Part shown: positions 32,735-42,629 of the stretch, one piece after another | Layout of the letters: every line of letters starts with the position of its first letter | Numbering within the stretch: the stretch's first letter is position 1 | Source of the DNA: CBDFJH01 sp965198095 | Lineage (GTDB): Bacteria; Latescibacterota; UBA2968; GCA-2709665 | Assembly: GCA_965198095.1 (NCBI GenBank) | Contig: OZ240239.1 | Location: 2,790,001-2,854,000 of the forward strand | Direction of reading: 5' to 3' | Length of the DNA stretch: 64,000 nucleotides | Program-made: the position numbers and the translations under genes | The notes under the pieces: model-generated | The model's input: only the letters and a program-made list of their open reading frames with translations | What the model was told of the DNA's origin: nothing | Database searches by the model: none

Positions 32735-35700
32735 TTGTGTTTCCTCAAGTCGGAGGCGAAGTCATTGCCATCTGTCGTTCCTGTCGAGGCGGGGCGTCGG
32801 GCGGCCTGTCCCGGGTCCGGCACCTGCCTCAGGAACCGGCCCGTGTGAGACGCCGGCGTCTCCGCCACCGCCTCGGGCGTGCCGGCTGCCACGAGAAAAC
32901 CGCCATCGTCTCCGCCTTCAGGACCCAGATCGATCACCCAGTCGGCGGTCTTGATCACATCCAGGTTGTGCTCGACCACGATCACCGTATTCCCGCCGTC
33001 CACGAGCAAGTTCAGCACGTCCAGAAGCTTTTGGATGTCCGCCACGTGGAGGCCGGTGGTCGGCTCGTCCAGGAGGTAGACCGTCCTCCCGGTGTTCGGC
33101 CGAGAGAGTGCCTTGGCCAACTTCACCCTCTGGGCCTCTCCCCCGGACAGCGTCGTAGACGCCTGGCACAGCTTCAAGTAGCCGAGGCCAACGTCATCCA
33201 GGGTTTTCAGGGGCCTCTGCACCCGGGGAACGTTTTCGAACAGGGTCAGGGCCTCGGACAGCGTCATATCCAGGACATCCGCGATCGACCGCCCTTTGTA
33301 GAGGATGTCCAGGACGTCCCGGTTGTAGCGTTTCCCGTCGCAGACCTCGCACGTCACCCAGACATCGGGCAAGAAATGCATTTCGATGCACCGGGATCCG
33401 AGCCCTTCGCACGCCTCGCAGCGGCCTTTGCGGCTGTTGAAGCTGAACTGACCGGCCTGATATCCCCTGACCTTCGCGCTGGGCAGTTGGCTGTATAGCT
33501 GCCGGATGGCATCGAACGCTTTCACGTAGGTGGCAGGGTTGCTCCTCGGTGAATACCCGATGGGGGTCTGATCGATGTTGATAGCCTTGTCGATCTGCGC
33601 CAGCCCTTCGATTTCGTCGTGATCGCCCCACGTCTGCCGGGCACGGTTGACCTTCACTGCAAGCGCGCCGAACAGGATGTCGTTCACGAGCGAGCTCTTT
33701 CCCGACCCCGACACGCCCGTGACGCACGTGAAGGTGGAGAGCGGGAAGCGGACCGTCAGATCCTTCAGGTTGTTCTGTCTCGCCCCCTTGACGACGAGCG
33801 CGCCCCGGTCGGTCGGTCGGCGTAGCTTCGGCACGTCGATCCCGAGTTTTCCCTTCAGGTAGCGCGCCGTCAAGGAGCCGCCTTTGAGCCCCAGCCGGGA
33901 AGGACGCCCCGCGGCCACTATCCTGCCTCCATGGGTCCCGGCGCCGGGCCCGAAATCCAGGATGTAATCGGAGGCCTCGAGCGTCGCACGGTCGTGCTCG
34001 ACGACGACGAGCGTATTCCCGAGGTCCCTGAGGCGCTTCAGCGCAGAGAGCAGACGCTGGTTGTCCCTTTGATGCAGGCCAATCGTCGGCTCATCCAGCA
34101 CGTAGAGCACGCCAGTCAGCCCCGATCCGATCTGGCTGGCCAGCCGAATTCGCTGCGCCTCCCCGCCGGAGAGCGTCGGCGCCCTTCGAGAGAGGGCGAG
34201 GTATCCCAGGCCGACCTCGTCCAGGAAGGAGAGACGGGTTCGGATCTCCTGCACGATCTCGCCCGCGGCCTGCTGATCCCGGGCGCTGAGCGCCATCTGT
34301 CGAAACCAGGCGCAGGTTTCCTCGATCGGCAGGTCGACGACCTCGGTCAGCGTCCGGTCCCGAAATCTGACCGCCGCGCTTTCCGGATTGAGTCGCGACC
34401 CCCGACACGACGGGCAGGCGACATCCTGCACCTGCTCACCCATCTCCCGGCGAAACCCGGGAGAGAGCCGAACGAGGGCTTCTACGGTCGAGAACAGTCC
34501 TTGAAACTGAACCTTAAGACCTTCCGGACCGCTCAACCATCGGTCTCCCAGGCCGTAGAGGAGGGCTTCCAGCGCACGCTCGGAAAAGTCCGAGATCGGG
34601 GCCTTCAGGTCGAAACCGGCGTCGCGGGCAACCGCTTTCAGGAGCTCGAGAAGCGGGCCGGTCGGTTGGCCCCAGGGGACGACTCCGCCGTCGATGATAG
34701 ACCGTTTCGGGTTTGGAATCAGGCTGTTTCGCCCCATTCCCTTCTGCGTACCCAGACCTTCGCACGCAGGGCACCAGCCTCCCGGGCTGTTGAACGAGAG
34801 GCGCTGGGGCGTCAGAGGCTCGAAGCTGTTCCCGCAGGAAGGACAGGAGAGGTGCTGGCTGAACCGGGTCTCCACGTCGTCGTCCGGCGACGCGAGCACG
34901 ACGACGCCTCCCGATAGATTCAGTGCCGTCTCTGTGGAATCCGAAATCCGCCCGCGCGTCTGATGGCCCGCCTTGATCCGGTCGACCAGGACTTCGAAAC
35001 GGTGGGTCAGGCGAGGGTCGACCTCCAACGGGTCCTCGAGGTTGAACACGATCCCGTCCAGTCTGCTGCGCACAAACCCCCTGCGCCGGGCCCGCTCGAT
35101 CAGCGTCGGATAGTCCTCCCCGCGGCCTGGGGCCTGCGGCGCCAGGATGAACAGCCGCCGGCCCTTCGGGATGTCCAGGATACGGTCCACGATCTCCTGC
35201 GCCGACTGCGCGCCGGCCTGCACGCTGCATTCCGGGCAATAGACAGACCCCAGCAGCCCGAACAGGGCGCGCAAATAGTCGTAGACTTCGGTGATCGTGC
35301 CCACGGTCGACCTCGGGTTCTGGCCGGCCGTCTTCTGTTCGATCGAAATCGCGGGGGACAGCCCTACGACGCGATCCACCCTGGGCTTCCGGGCTTGGCT
35401 CAGGAACTGCCGGGCGTAGGTGGAAAGTGACTCGACGTAGCGCCGCTGGCCTTCAGCAAAGACGGTGTCCAGCGCCAGCGAAGTCTTCCCGGAGCCGGAG
35501 ATTCCGGAAACCACGGTCATCCTCTCCCGGGGGATCTTAACGTCCACGTTCTTCAGATTGTGCTCCTTTGCCCCGAAGACTTCGATCTCCCGAACCCGCT
35601 CGTTCCTGTCGCCCGCACGCCCGTCCTTTCGGACGGTCCCGCGCCGGTCCATCTGGCCGTTGAACAGGCCGCGAAGCGCGCGACCTGTGTGGGAGGCCGT

Positions 35701-38469
35701 CACCTCGACGACCTTTTCCGGCGTGCCCACGGCCACGATCGCGCCTCCGTCCTCCCCCCCTTCCGGACCCAGGTCGATGATCCAGTCCGCCGTCTTGATC
35801 ACATCCAGGTTGTGCTCGATGACGATCACGCTGTTGCCGTGATCCACCAGATGCTGCAGCACGTTCAGCAGGTTCTGGACGTCGGCGAAGTGAAGTCCCG
35901 TCGTGGGCTCATCCAGAATATAAAGCGTCCTCCCTGTATTAATCCGACACAGTTCCTTAGCCAGTTTTATTCTCTGCGCCTCTCCTCCCGACAGGGTCGG
36001 TGCGGGCTGTCCCACGTGGACGTATCCCATGCCGACTTGGACCAGGACGCCCAGCACCCGATGAATCGCGGGAATGTGCTTGAAAAAGTCGGCGGCCACT
36101 CCCACTTCCATTTCCAGGACGTCTCTGATGGAGGCCCCTTTGTAACGGACGTCCAGCGTCGCCCGGTTGAACCTCCTGCCCTCGCAGACGGGGCAGGTGA
36201 TCCAGACGTCGGCCAGAAAGTCCATCTCGATCAGGTTTGCACCGTTGCCCCGACAGGCCTCGCATCTTCCCCCTTTTACGTTGAAGCTGAAGCGCCCGGG
36301 AGCGTAACCGCGCGCCTTGGCTTCGGGGAGTCTGGCGAACAGGTCCCGGATCGGCGTGAAAGCACCTGTGTAAGTCGCCGGGTTGCTCCTCGGCGTTCGG
36401 CCGATCGGCCGCTGATCGATCTCGACGACTTTGGCAAGCAGATCCGTCCCCTCGATGCGCCTGTGGAGGCCGGGCTGCGTATGTGCGCCGTTGAGGTCCC
36501 GGGCGAGCGCCCTGTAGAGGATCTCATCGATCAGGGAGCTCTTGCCTGAACCGGAGACACCCGTCACGCAGGTGAAGACACCGAGGGGAATCCCGACGTC
36601 GATGTTCCGGAGGTTGTTTTGGCGCGCCCCCCGGATCGTGAGTCGATTGGCGGCCACGCGTCTCCGTTCTGGAATCGGAATGGCGCGTCTTCCCGAAAGA
36701 TAGGCCCCGGTCAGAGAGTCCGGTGCCCTGGCCACCCGATCGGCCGATCCCGAGACCACGACCGATCCACCGCGGTGTCCGGGTCCAGGGCCGAAATCGA
36801 CGATCCGGTCGGCCCGGCGCATCGTCTCTTCGTCGTGCTCGACGACGATCACCGTATTCCCGGAATCTCTCAGACGGCAAAGGGCATCCAGGAGTCGCGC
36901 GTTGTCTCGATGATGAAGCCCGATGGAGGGTTCGTCCAACACATAGGTGACCCCGACCAGTCCGCTGCCGATCTGCCCGGCGAGGCGAATGCGTTGGGCC
37001 TCGCCCCCGGCAAGGGAGGGTGCGGTCCGATCCAGGGTCAGGTAATCCAGGCCGACCTCCAGCAGGAACCTCAGGCGGGCCCGGATCTCCTTGAGCGCCT
37101 CTTCTGCAATCCGTTTCCGTATGCGATTGAGCGCCAAGCCGTCGAAGAACGCACTGGCCTCCCCGATCGTCATCGCCGTGACCTCGGGCAGTGCCTTCTC
37201 CTCGATCTTGACGGCCATCGCTTCCCCGCGAAGACGCGACCCGCCGCAGCTCGGACACCGTCCGGAACGCACGTAGGGCCCCAGCCTGCGTTTGGCGAGC
37301 GGATTGGAGCCCTCCGCGTAGCGCCGTTCCATCGCCGTGAAGATGCCTTCGAAGCGGTCTCGATGTCGATATACGGATCGGTTCCGACGCTTCCACTCGA
37401 ACTCGATCTTGTGCGGAAGCCCGTGAAGCAGTTCCTTTTGGGCATTCTTGGGAACCTCGTTCCAGGCCGTCTTGAGGCTTGCCCCGTGTCTCTTGAGCAC
37501 CCCTTCGTAATAGTGGCGCTTCCATCGATTCCTGGGCACGCCGAGCGGGGCAATGGCTCCCTCCGCGACCGAGAGGGTTTCATCCGGCACGGCAAGCGCC
37601 GGGTCGATCACGATCTGCGTCCCCAGTCCGCGGCAGGTGGGACACATCCCCTGGGGACTGTTGAACGAAAACAGCTGGGGCGTGGGCTCCATCGCGCTGA
37701 GTCCACAGGACGTGCAGGAGAAATTGGAGCTCAGGAGGAGGTCCTGCCCCGCTTCGGGGCTGACGATGAGGGTCCCCTTGCCGAGCGCCAGCGCGGCATC
37801 CACCGCCTCTCCGATCCTCGCTCGCAAATCGGGCCTGACTTCAAGGCGGTCGATCACGACCTCGATGTCGTGACGCGCATATCGTTCGAGGCGGGGCGTG
37901 TGGGTCAGTTCTACGATCTTTCCGTCCACCCGGGCGCGGATGTAGCCCTCGCGCCGCAGGTCTTCGAAAAGCTCCAGATATTCCCCCTTTCGTCCCTGTG
38001 CCAGGGGGGCGAGCACCTGAATTCGCCGCCCCTCCTCGAGCGCCAGAATACGATCCACGATGCCGTCTCTCGACTCTGCCCCGATCGGCCGCCCGCAGGA
38101 CGTGCAGTGAGGCGTCCCGACCCGGGCGAACAGAACACGCAGGTAATCGTAGATCTCGGTGATCGTTCCGACCGTGGACCGGGGATTGCGTCCCGCTTTC
38201 TTCTGTTCGATCGAGATCGTGGGCGAGAGTCCGGTGATCTGGTCGACGTCCGGCTTTTCCATCTGGCCCAGAAACTGTCTCGCATACGCGGAGAGTGACT
38301 CGACGTAACGCCGCTGCCCTTCCGCATAGACGGTGTCGAAGGCCAGCGAGGACTTTCCGGACCCGGAGACGCCCGTCAGGCAGACCAGCTCGTTCTTGAG
38401 AAGCTCCAGGTCCACGTTCTTCAGATTGTGGACCCTTGCGCCGCGAATCGTGAGGTGTCGTGTCTCCAT
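32731..38469 (-). CDS. uvrA: Double-length UvrA: two complete UvrA units in one chain
   Basis: A 1912-residue protein, twice the normal UvrA length. Half 1 (about 1-925) and half 2 (about 957-1912) each contain the full set of motifs. Each has an N-terminal Walker A (GVSGSGKSSLAFDTVYAEG at 33 on; GISGSGKTSLALDTVFAEG) and the RRYVESLS-YARQFL segment. Each also has two zinc modules (CTSCG/CPTC and CEAC/CPVC in half 1; CPSCG/CPAC and CEAC/CEVC in half 2), a second Walker A (GVSGSGKSSL) and two LSGGEAQR-type signatures. UvrA normally scans DNA as a homodimer in nucleotide excision repair; here one chain could form the dimer. A charged linker (about 925-957) joins the halves. It is preceded by a strong promoter at 38566-38594. 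Confidence 0.95.
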   Translation of the reverse strand: METRHLTIRGARVHNLKNVDLELLKNELVCLTGVSGSGKSSLAFDTVYAEGQRRYVESLSAYARQFLGQMEKPDVDQITGLSPTISIEQKKAGRNPRSTVGTITEIYDYLRVLFARVGTPHCTSCGRPIGAESRDGIVDRILALEEGRRIQVLAPLAQGRKGEYLELFEDLRREGYIRARVDGKIVELTHTPRLERYARHDIEVVIDRLEVRPDLRARIGEAVDAALALGKGTLIVSPEAGQDLLLSSNFSCTSCGLSAMEPTPQLFSFNSPQGMCPTCRGLGTQIVIDPALAVPDETLSVAEGAIAPLGVPRNRWKRHYYEGVLKRHGASLKTAWNEVPKNAQKELLHGLPHKIEFEWKRRNRSVYRHRDRFEGIFTAMERRYAEGSNPLAKRRLGPYVRSGRCPSCGGSRLRGEAMAVKIEEKALPEVTAMTIGEASAFFDGLALNRIRKRIAEEALKEIRARLRFLLEVGLDYLTLDRTAPSLAGGEAQRIRLAGQIGSGLVGVTYVLDEPSIGLHHRDNARLLDALCRLRDSGNTVIVVEHDEETMRRADRIVDFGPGPGHRGGSVVVSGSADRVARAPDSLTGAYLSGRRAIPIPERRRVAANRLTIRGARQNNLRNIDVGIPLGVFTCVTGVSGSGKSSLIDEILYRALARDLNGAHTQPGLHRRIEGTDLLAKVVEIDQRPIGRTPRSNPATYTGAFTPIRDLFARLPEAKARGYAPGRFSFNVKGGRCEACRGNGANLIEMDFLADVWITCPVCEGRRFNRATLDVRYKGASIRDVLEMEVGVAADFFKHIPAIHRVLGVLVQVGMGYVHVGQPAPTLSGGEAQRIKLAKELCRINTGRTLYILDEPTTGLHFADVQNLLNVLQHLVDHGNSVIVIEHNLDVIKTADWIIDLGPEGGEDGGAIVAVGTPEKVVEVTASHTGRALRGLFNGQMDRRGTVRKDGRAGDRNERVREIEVFGAKEHNLKNVDVKIPRERMTVVSGISGSGKTSLALDTVFAEGQRRYVESLSTYARQFLSQARKPRVDRVVGLSPAISIEQKTAGQNPRSTVGTITEVYDYLRALFGLLGSVYCPECSVQAGAQSAQEIVDRILDIPKGRRLFILAPQAPGRGEDYPTLIERARRRGFVRSRLDGIVFNLEDPLEVDPRLTHRFEVLVDRIKAGHQTRGRISDSTETALNLSGGVVVLASPDDDVETRFSQHLSCPSCGNSFEPLTPQRLSFNSPGGWCPACEGLGTQKGMGRNSLIPNPKRSIIDGGVVPWGQPTGPLLELLKAVARDAGFDLKAPISDFSERALEALLYGLGDRWLSGPEGLKVQFQGLFSTVEALVRLSPGFRREMGEQVQDVACPSCRGSRLNPESAAVRFRDRTLTEVVDLPIEETCAWFRQMALSARDQQAAGEIVQEIRTRLSFLDEVGLGYLALSRRAPTLSGGEAQRIRLASQIGSGLTGVLYVLDEPTIGLHQRDNQRLLSALKRLRDLGNTLVVVEHDRATLEASDYILDFGPGAGTHGGRIVAAGRPSRLGLKGGSLTARYLKGKLGIDVPKLRRPTDRGALVVKGARQNNLKDLTVRFPLSTFTCVTGVSGSGKSSLVNDILFGALAVKVNRARQTWGDHDEIEGLAQIDKAINIDQTPIGYSPRSNPATYVKAFDAIRQLYSQLPSAKVRGYQAGQFSFNSRKGRCEACEGLGSRCIEMHFLPDVWVTCEVCDGKRYNRDVLDILYKGRSIADVLDMTLSEALTLFENVPRVQRPLKTLDDVGLGYLKLCQASTTLSGGEAQRVKLAKALSRPNTGRTVYLLDEPTTGLHVADIQKLLDVLNLLVDGGNTVIVVEHNLDVIKTADWVIDLGPEGGDDGGFLVAAGTPEAVAETPASHTGRFLRQVPDPGQAARRPASTGTTDGNDFASDLRKHK

Positions 38470-38792
38470 AACGTCTCGACGTTCCGGATGGAAGCGGTTC
38501 CCACACCCCTAGAGGGCGTAGACGACCGTCTGCGAAGCGGTGACTTCTGCGAACGATCAAAGACAAATATAGTATTCATATGTTCACATATCAAGGAGAA
38601 AGGCGGCCCAACGGTAGCGGGAAGATTGGAGAAACGCTCAGACGGGAAGGAGAAGTTGCGCGGACGGGATCGATTGGGGTCGCGCCGGGTCGACACGATC
38701 TTTTTGCAGCAAAGAACAACCTGCCAATGGGGCCGTGAGCCGGATCTACGCCGGCGAGGAAAAGCGGCTGTCTACCGACTGGAACGATTCCA
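38470..38792. other. Intergenic between uvrA and the dockerin-spondin gene
   Basis: This 323-base gap holds the uvrA promoter (38566-38594) and a roughly 100-nt uvrA leader. The part from about 38600 to 38792, downstream of the spondin-type gene, shows no coding pattern and no convincing terminator hairpin. Confidence 0.5.
38566..38594 (-). promoter_or_regulatory. Sigma70 promoter of uvrA with palindromic spacer
   Basis: On the minus strand: TTGATA (38589-38594), a 17-nt spacer and TATATT (38566-38571), about 100 nt before the uvrA ATG. The perfect inverted repeat ATATGT-GA-ACATAT overlaps the -35 box and spacer. It includes GAACATATG, close to the Gram-positive-type SOS box half. It may be a LexA or other repressor site, but this is inference. 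Confidence 0.65.
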
Positions 38793-39623
38793 CTACTGCT
38801 TTACGAAGGTGAACGTGCCAAGCCGGGGCGTCCCCGGCCCAAACGGGCTCGACTGAATCTTGAATATGGGCCGCGGAGGCTTGGTCTCCAAGTCCTCTGC
38901 AGTGTAGGAGGCGCCGCTGTCGGTGCCTGAATCATAGGCCCAAAGTTCCACAACCACCTTGTCCAGCCAGGCGCCCTCCGAGAAGAGGCTGAGCCCCGCG
39001 ACGCCGACGAACCAGTCCGGGCTGGGCGCGATCATGGTGACGAGGGTCACGAGCGGGTGGGTCTCGCTGATCTCGAACGTGAACCGCTGGGACCCCGGTG
39101 AGGGGCTCAACTCTCTGCGCACGAACCAGAACTCCGCCGTGCCCGCCTTGATGGCCGCTTTTATCTCGATCAGGAGCACGCCCGTGGTGCCAAACTCGGC
39201 CATGGACTTGATCGCACGCGTGGCCAGCCCGCCCACCTCCCAGAACACGACGTCCGAGTTGTGCGTGCCCCCGACCGGGTCGGAGAAATGGGGGTCGTCC
39301 AACGCGGGAAAGTCAGGATGGGTTTGCGCACTCCACTCGGCGTCGAATGTGACCTCGTAGGTCACGATCTCCTTGGGCGGCTCGTTGCTCTTGCCGAACG
39401 CGAACGCGAACGCGACAAAGTCCAGAAAGTCGACTCGTCCGTTCTGATCCAGGTCCATTTCGGGATCCGCCTTCCCAAAGCCGATCGCGAAGGCCACGAA
39501 ATCCAGAAAGTCGACCTGGCCATCCTCTGTAAAATCGATGTCCACCGTGGATTGTGCGCACACCAGGGCAGGAAACATCATCAACTGAAGTGCAATGCCT
39601 AACGCGATGAGCCGTATCCGCAT
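38793..39623 (-). CDS. Secreted protein: signal peptide, two dockerin/EF-hand-like repeats, spondin domain
   Basis: A 276-residue exported protein. A signal peptide (1-23, ending VCA-Q) is followed by two nearly identical calcium-loop repeats (28-50 and 57-77). These centre on D-x-N-G-x-V-D-F-L-D-F-V-A-F-A; the first loop is less canonical (FTEDG). The rest (about 87-276) matches the spondin-N domain: YEVTFDAEWSAQTHPDF, HNSDVVFWEVGGLATRAIK, MIAPSPDWFVGVAGLSLF and YDSGTDSGASYTAED. Spondin domains mediate adhesion or metal/glycan binding. The dockerin-like repeats suggest attachment to a surface partner. It is monocistronic, on the strand of uvrA. Confidence 0.87.
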   Translation of the reverse strand: MRIRLIALGIALQLMMFPALVCAQSTVDIDFTEDGQVDFLDFVAFAIGFGKADPEMDLDQNGRVDFLDFVAFAFAFGKSNEPPKEIVTYEVTFDAEWSAQTHPDFPALDDPHFSDPVGGTHNSDVVFWEVGGLATRAIKSMAEFGTTGVLLIEIKAAIKAGTAEFWFVRRELSPSPGSQRFTFEISETHPLVTLVTMIAPSPDWFVGVAGLSLFSEGAWLDKVVVELWAYDSGTDSGASYTAEDLETKPPRPIFKIQSSPFGPGTPRLGTFTFVKQ

Positions 39624-39851
39624 CTTTGGTGTCTCTCCGTCACGTCACAAGCTGTCGTTCCTGAAAGATACGCGAAATAAGGGGTGAAGGCAATCGTGAA
39701 TGTATGACTTTAGACCCGCGCCCCGCTCGCGTCCATCTCGCGCCATGCCTGCCTTCGGGCGATCCTGGTGCCGACAGATCGTCCGTGGAAGGCCCCCCCT
39801 GGCGGGCGAGACCGATTTTTGGTATCATGTTACCCATCTCACCCGAAAGGG

Positions 39852-41162
39852 ATGAAACCGCACGACGGCACAATCGAGTTGGGACCCCACGTGGACGACG
39901 CGAGTCTGTTCGACGCAGCCTATGAAGCCAGAAAGCGCCCCCTCCTCTCGAAGGTGATGAAGCGGGTGCGGCCCATCTATACTGCAGAGGAACTCGACGT
40001 CCTGAGGATCGATCCGGTCGACCGAGGGATCCTTTCTCAGCCCTCCGGCCGCGGCTTCGTCAACCGGGACATTCTCGAAACCGTGCTCGGCAACCTGCTC
40101 GAATGCGTGGCTCCGGGTTCTCACAACGCCCTGAACGTCCAGCCGCAGGACCTCGGCGTGGCGATCGAGGAGATCGCCGACCAGCTCTACGCGATGATCG
40201 CACAGTCGCTCCGCGCAGCCGGCGACCGCGGCGACGTCGGACGGTGCTCCCTTGAGTCGACGGCCGCGCTCCTGTTGGACCTCCCCCGGCTGAAGGCGCG
40301 CGCGCTCTGGAATCGGTTCGCTTCACTCAAAGACCCGGCCGTCTGGGACGCCTATGTGCTCGCCAAGGGCAAACTGGATCACGACGCCTTCGCCGACTTC
40401 GATTTTTTCCCGGAAATCGAACGTGCGATAGAAAACCGGGACTTCGATCACTATCGGGAATTTCTCCGGAAGGCCGGCCTCGAATTCGCGTTTGACTACC
40501 AGATGCAACTCGTGTCCAGCACCTATCCGGGCTGGCGCGTCCTGTTCTATCACGACATCGCCCACGCCCTCACCGGGTCCGGCCCGGCCGGACCGCTTCC
40601 CGAGATCGAGCAGATTCCGGTTCCGCTCCTGCCCCGGGCCATCTCCGAGCTGGGCGGCCGATATTACCAGGCCGATCTCCATCCCGAGACGCGTGTCGGA
40701 GATGCCAACTTCCTGGACCACCCGCATCGCGGGATGACGACCGGTCAGACCGGAAGCATCGGCTCCGGATGCGTCATCTACCCCTGCACCATGGGCGGTC
40801 TGAGCGATAAAATCAAGGTGCGCCATCCACAGATCGGAGACTATGTTCTCATCGGAACGGACACCAAGCTGCTCGGCCCCGTCCAGATCGGGGACCGCTC
40901 CACAGTAGGCACGGGGACCGAAATCTTCGGGAATGTCAAGACCGGCCCGGGATGTCAGATCGCGTCATTGGTCGTTATTGGTACCGTGCTGACCGGTTCC
41001 AGACCGCCTGGAGACATTCGGCTGGAAGAAAACGTGCGCGTGGGCGACGGAACGATTATCGAAAACGTGACGGAGTGCGACCTCGTGATCCCCGAAAACA
41101 CACGGATTGCAGCCCGCAGTCACGTGGTGAACGACGGGGCCGGACATCCCAAATTCGTGTAG
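39852..41162 (+). CDS. CysE-like hexapeptide-repeat acyltransferase (serine O-acetyltransferase family)
   Basis: 436 residues from ATG 39852, which has GAAAGGG just upstream; a longer frame from 39768 lacks support. The N-terminal about 250 residues are helical. The C-terminal left-handed beta-helix carries hexapeptide repeats, with LDHPHRGMTTGQTG, TMGGLSDKIKVRHPQIGDYV and TDTKLLGPVQIGD. These parallel the IDHATG...GVTLGG...RHP-IGD series of serine acetyltransferases, including the Asp-His pair. It would make O-acetylserine for cysteine synthesis, but it is much longer than typical CysE and the acceptor may differ. A TGG-TATCAT extended -10 (39823-39828) may drive it. Confidence 0.72.
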   Translation: MKPHDGTIELGPHVDDASLFDAAYEARKRPLLSKVMKRVRPIYTAEELDVLRIDPVDRGILSQPSGRGFVNRDILETVLGNLLECVAPGSHNALNVQPQDLGVAIEEIADQLYAMIAQSLRAAGDRGDVGRCSLESTAALLLDLPRLKARALWNRFASLKDPAVWDAYVLAKGKLDHDAFADFDFFPEIERAIENRDFDHYREFLRKAGLEFAFDYQMQLVSSTYPGWRVLFYHDIAHALTGSGPAGPLPEIEQIPVPLLPRAISELGGRYYQADLHPETRVGDANFLDHPHRGMTTGQTGSIGSGCVIYPCTMGGLSDKIKVRHPQIGDYVLIGTDTKLLGPVQIGDRSTVGTGTEIFGNVKTGPGCQIASLVVIGTVLTGSRPPGDIRLEENVRVGDGTIIENVTECDLVIPENTRIAARSHVVNDGAGHPKFV

Positions 41163-41303
41163 GCCCTCGCGCGGTCCGCGGAAAAGCGCGCTTCGTATCC
41201 CCTGCCAGGAATGCGGTTTCCTTCCGGTCACGTTCCAGCACCTCTGCGCGACGCGCCTCCTTTCGCGAACGGGTCGTGGTCCTTCCCCGATGAAGACGCC
41301 TCC

Positions 41304-42500
41304 TTATCGCCTTGAAGCACCATCCTTTTCGATACAGCCGCGGAGCCTGGCGAAGGGTTCGACCTCTGAGCCCGCCGACGGATGCGACGTCCCGCCCGTC
41401 AGCTTGTGAAGGACCGGGCGTGCGACAGATTCAAACGGCAACACGTCCGACGGCAGATCCGACGCACAGAACGAAATGACGCGATCCTGGATCGAGGCCG
41501 CGTGCAACTCCCGGTAGTAGGCAAACAGATACTCATTCGCATACCCCGCCCACCTTCCGCCTCGCGCCTCCGCCCACGCGCAGACTTTCGCATCACTTCC
41601 GTCGACGCCGTACCAGTTTCGGGCCATCTTCCTGACCCACGTGTCGACCGGCACGGCGTCCAGCCGCTCCATCGCAAAAAGATCGATACACTTCTGGACC
41701 TTGAGTCCAACGCCGGTGCCCGCCAGGTGCCACAGCGCCTCCACCACGTCGCGCCACACCGCCAGATCGACGGATGCCGCGTCGCGGCCGTCCAACTGCT
41801 CTGCGACGAATCGCGCTGAAGCGGCCACAAACGTCGACCGCCAGCCGAATCGGCGGTGTCTGAAGTAGCGGCTGTTCAGGTCGGCCAACACTTCCGGTTC
41901 GGGAAACTGCCAGTACCGCGCCCCCATAAAGTCGATCCCTTGACCCAGGATCCGGGCCAGAAAATGGACGCGTCGCTTGGTCAGCGACATGTGCGCCTGC
42001 ACGGAGAGCACGTAGGAGATCGTGCACTCGAACGGTTCCTGCCTGGCGAACCGGAATCCGCTCAACCGGTCCCGCGCCTGGCGAAGGTAACGGTCCGCCC
42101 TCGGCGCGCGCACGCTTGGGACCGTGTCCAGGCGCAAATACCAGCGAAGAAACGCCGCCACCTCCATCTCCCCCGCGTAGGTCTTCACGCGCGCGCCGGA
42201 CGCCCGAAACCGGAGGCGGTTTTCGTCCTGCTTCAGGTGAAAGGCGGTCCCGTAGGCAATCCCCTTCCACCACCCGTCCCGGTCCCTTCCCCACCGAAAG
42301 AGCTGGCCGGAGCCCAAGGTATGGCCGAGGTGAAAGCGTTCCACGGCGACTTCGCCTTCTACGGGGTTGGCCGCCTGGACGGACCGGGACTCCCGGGGCG
42401 GTCCGGACGCACCTCTGCTGCAGCCATCCCGCGTATAGCAAGCGCGGCAGACGGCGAGCGCTTCGTTGTGTCGGCCCAAACAGCGAGGGGCGTCGTCCAT
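41304..42500 (-). CDS. OGG1-type 8-oxoguanine DNA glycosylase/AP lyase
   Basis: About 398 residues. The core matches OGG1: the N-terminal strand domain with SGQLFRWGRDRDGWW, then PFECTISYVLSVQAH. The helix-hairpin-helix GTGVGLKVQKCIDLF carries the catalytic lysine (K267), followed by RLDAVPVDTWVRKMA with the catalytic aspartate (D286). It excises 8-oxoguanine. OGG1-type enzymes are common in eukaryotes and patchy in bacteria. About 55 extra N-terminal residues include a small cysteine group (C-x2-C-x6-C) and may not all be translated. ATG 42498-42500 is the first ATG; a TTG at 42536 or a GTG near the start of the core are alternatives. Confidence 0.82.
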   Translation of the reverse strand: MDDAPRCLGRHNEALAVCRACYTRDGCSRGASGPPRESRSVQAANPVEGEVAVERFHLGHTLGSGQLFRWGRDRDGWWKGIAYGTAFHLKQDENRLRFRASGARVKTYAGEMEVAAFLRWYLRLDTVPSVRAPRADRYLRQARDRLSGFRFARQEPFECTISYVLSVQAHMSLTKRRVHFLARILGQGIDFMGARYWQFPEPEVLADLNSRYFRHRRFGWRSTFVAASARFVAEQLDGRDAASVDLAVWRDVVEALWHLAGTGVGLKVQKCIDLFAMERLDAVPVDTWVRKMARNWYGVDGSDAKVCAWAEARGGRWAGYANEYLFAYYRELHAASIQDRVISFCASDLPSDVLPFESVARPVLHKLTGGTSHPSAGSEVEPFARLRGCIEKDGASRR

Positions 42501-42629
42501 ACCGGGGATGATACGCCGTTCCCTCGGCCTGAGCAAGGAGAAGATGGTAGGTGATCCGGGGTCCGGCGATTATATTGATGGCGTTTGAACCGAGCCGTAT
42601 CCGGACCTGTATTCGCAAGGGGGTTCAAG

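Noticed and set aside
36619..38298. 559-codon plus-strand frame opposite uvrA
   Set aside because: Antisense to highly conserved UvrA motifs; no recognisable domains.
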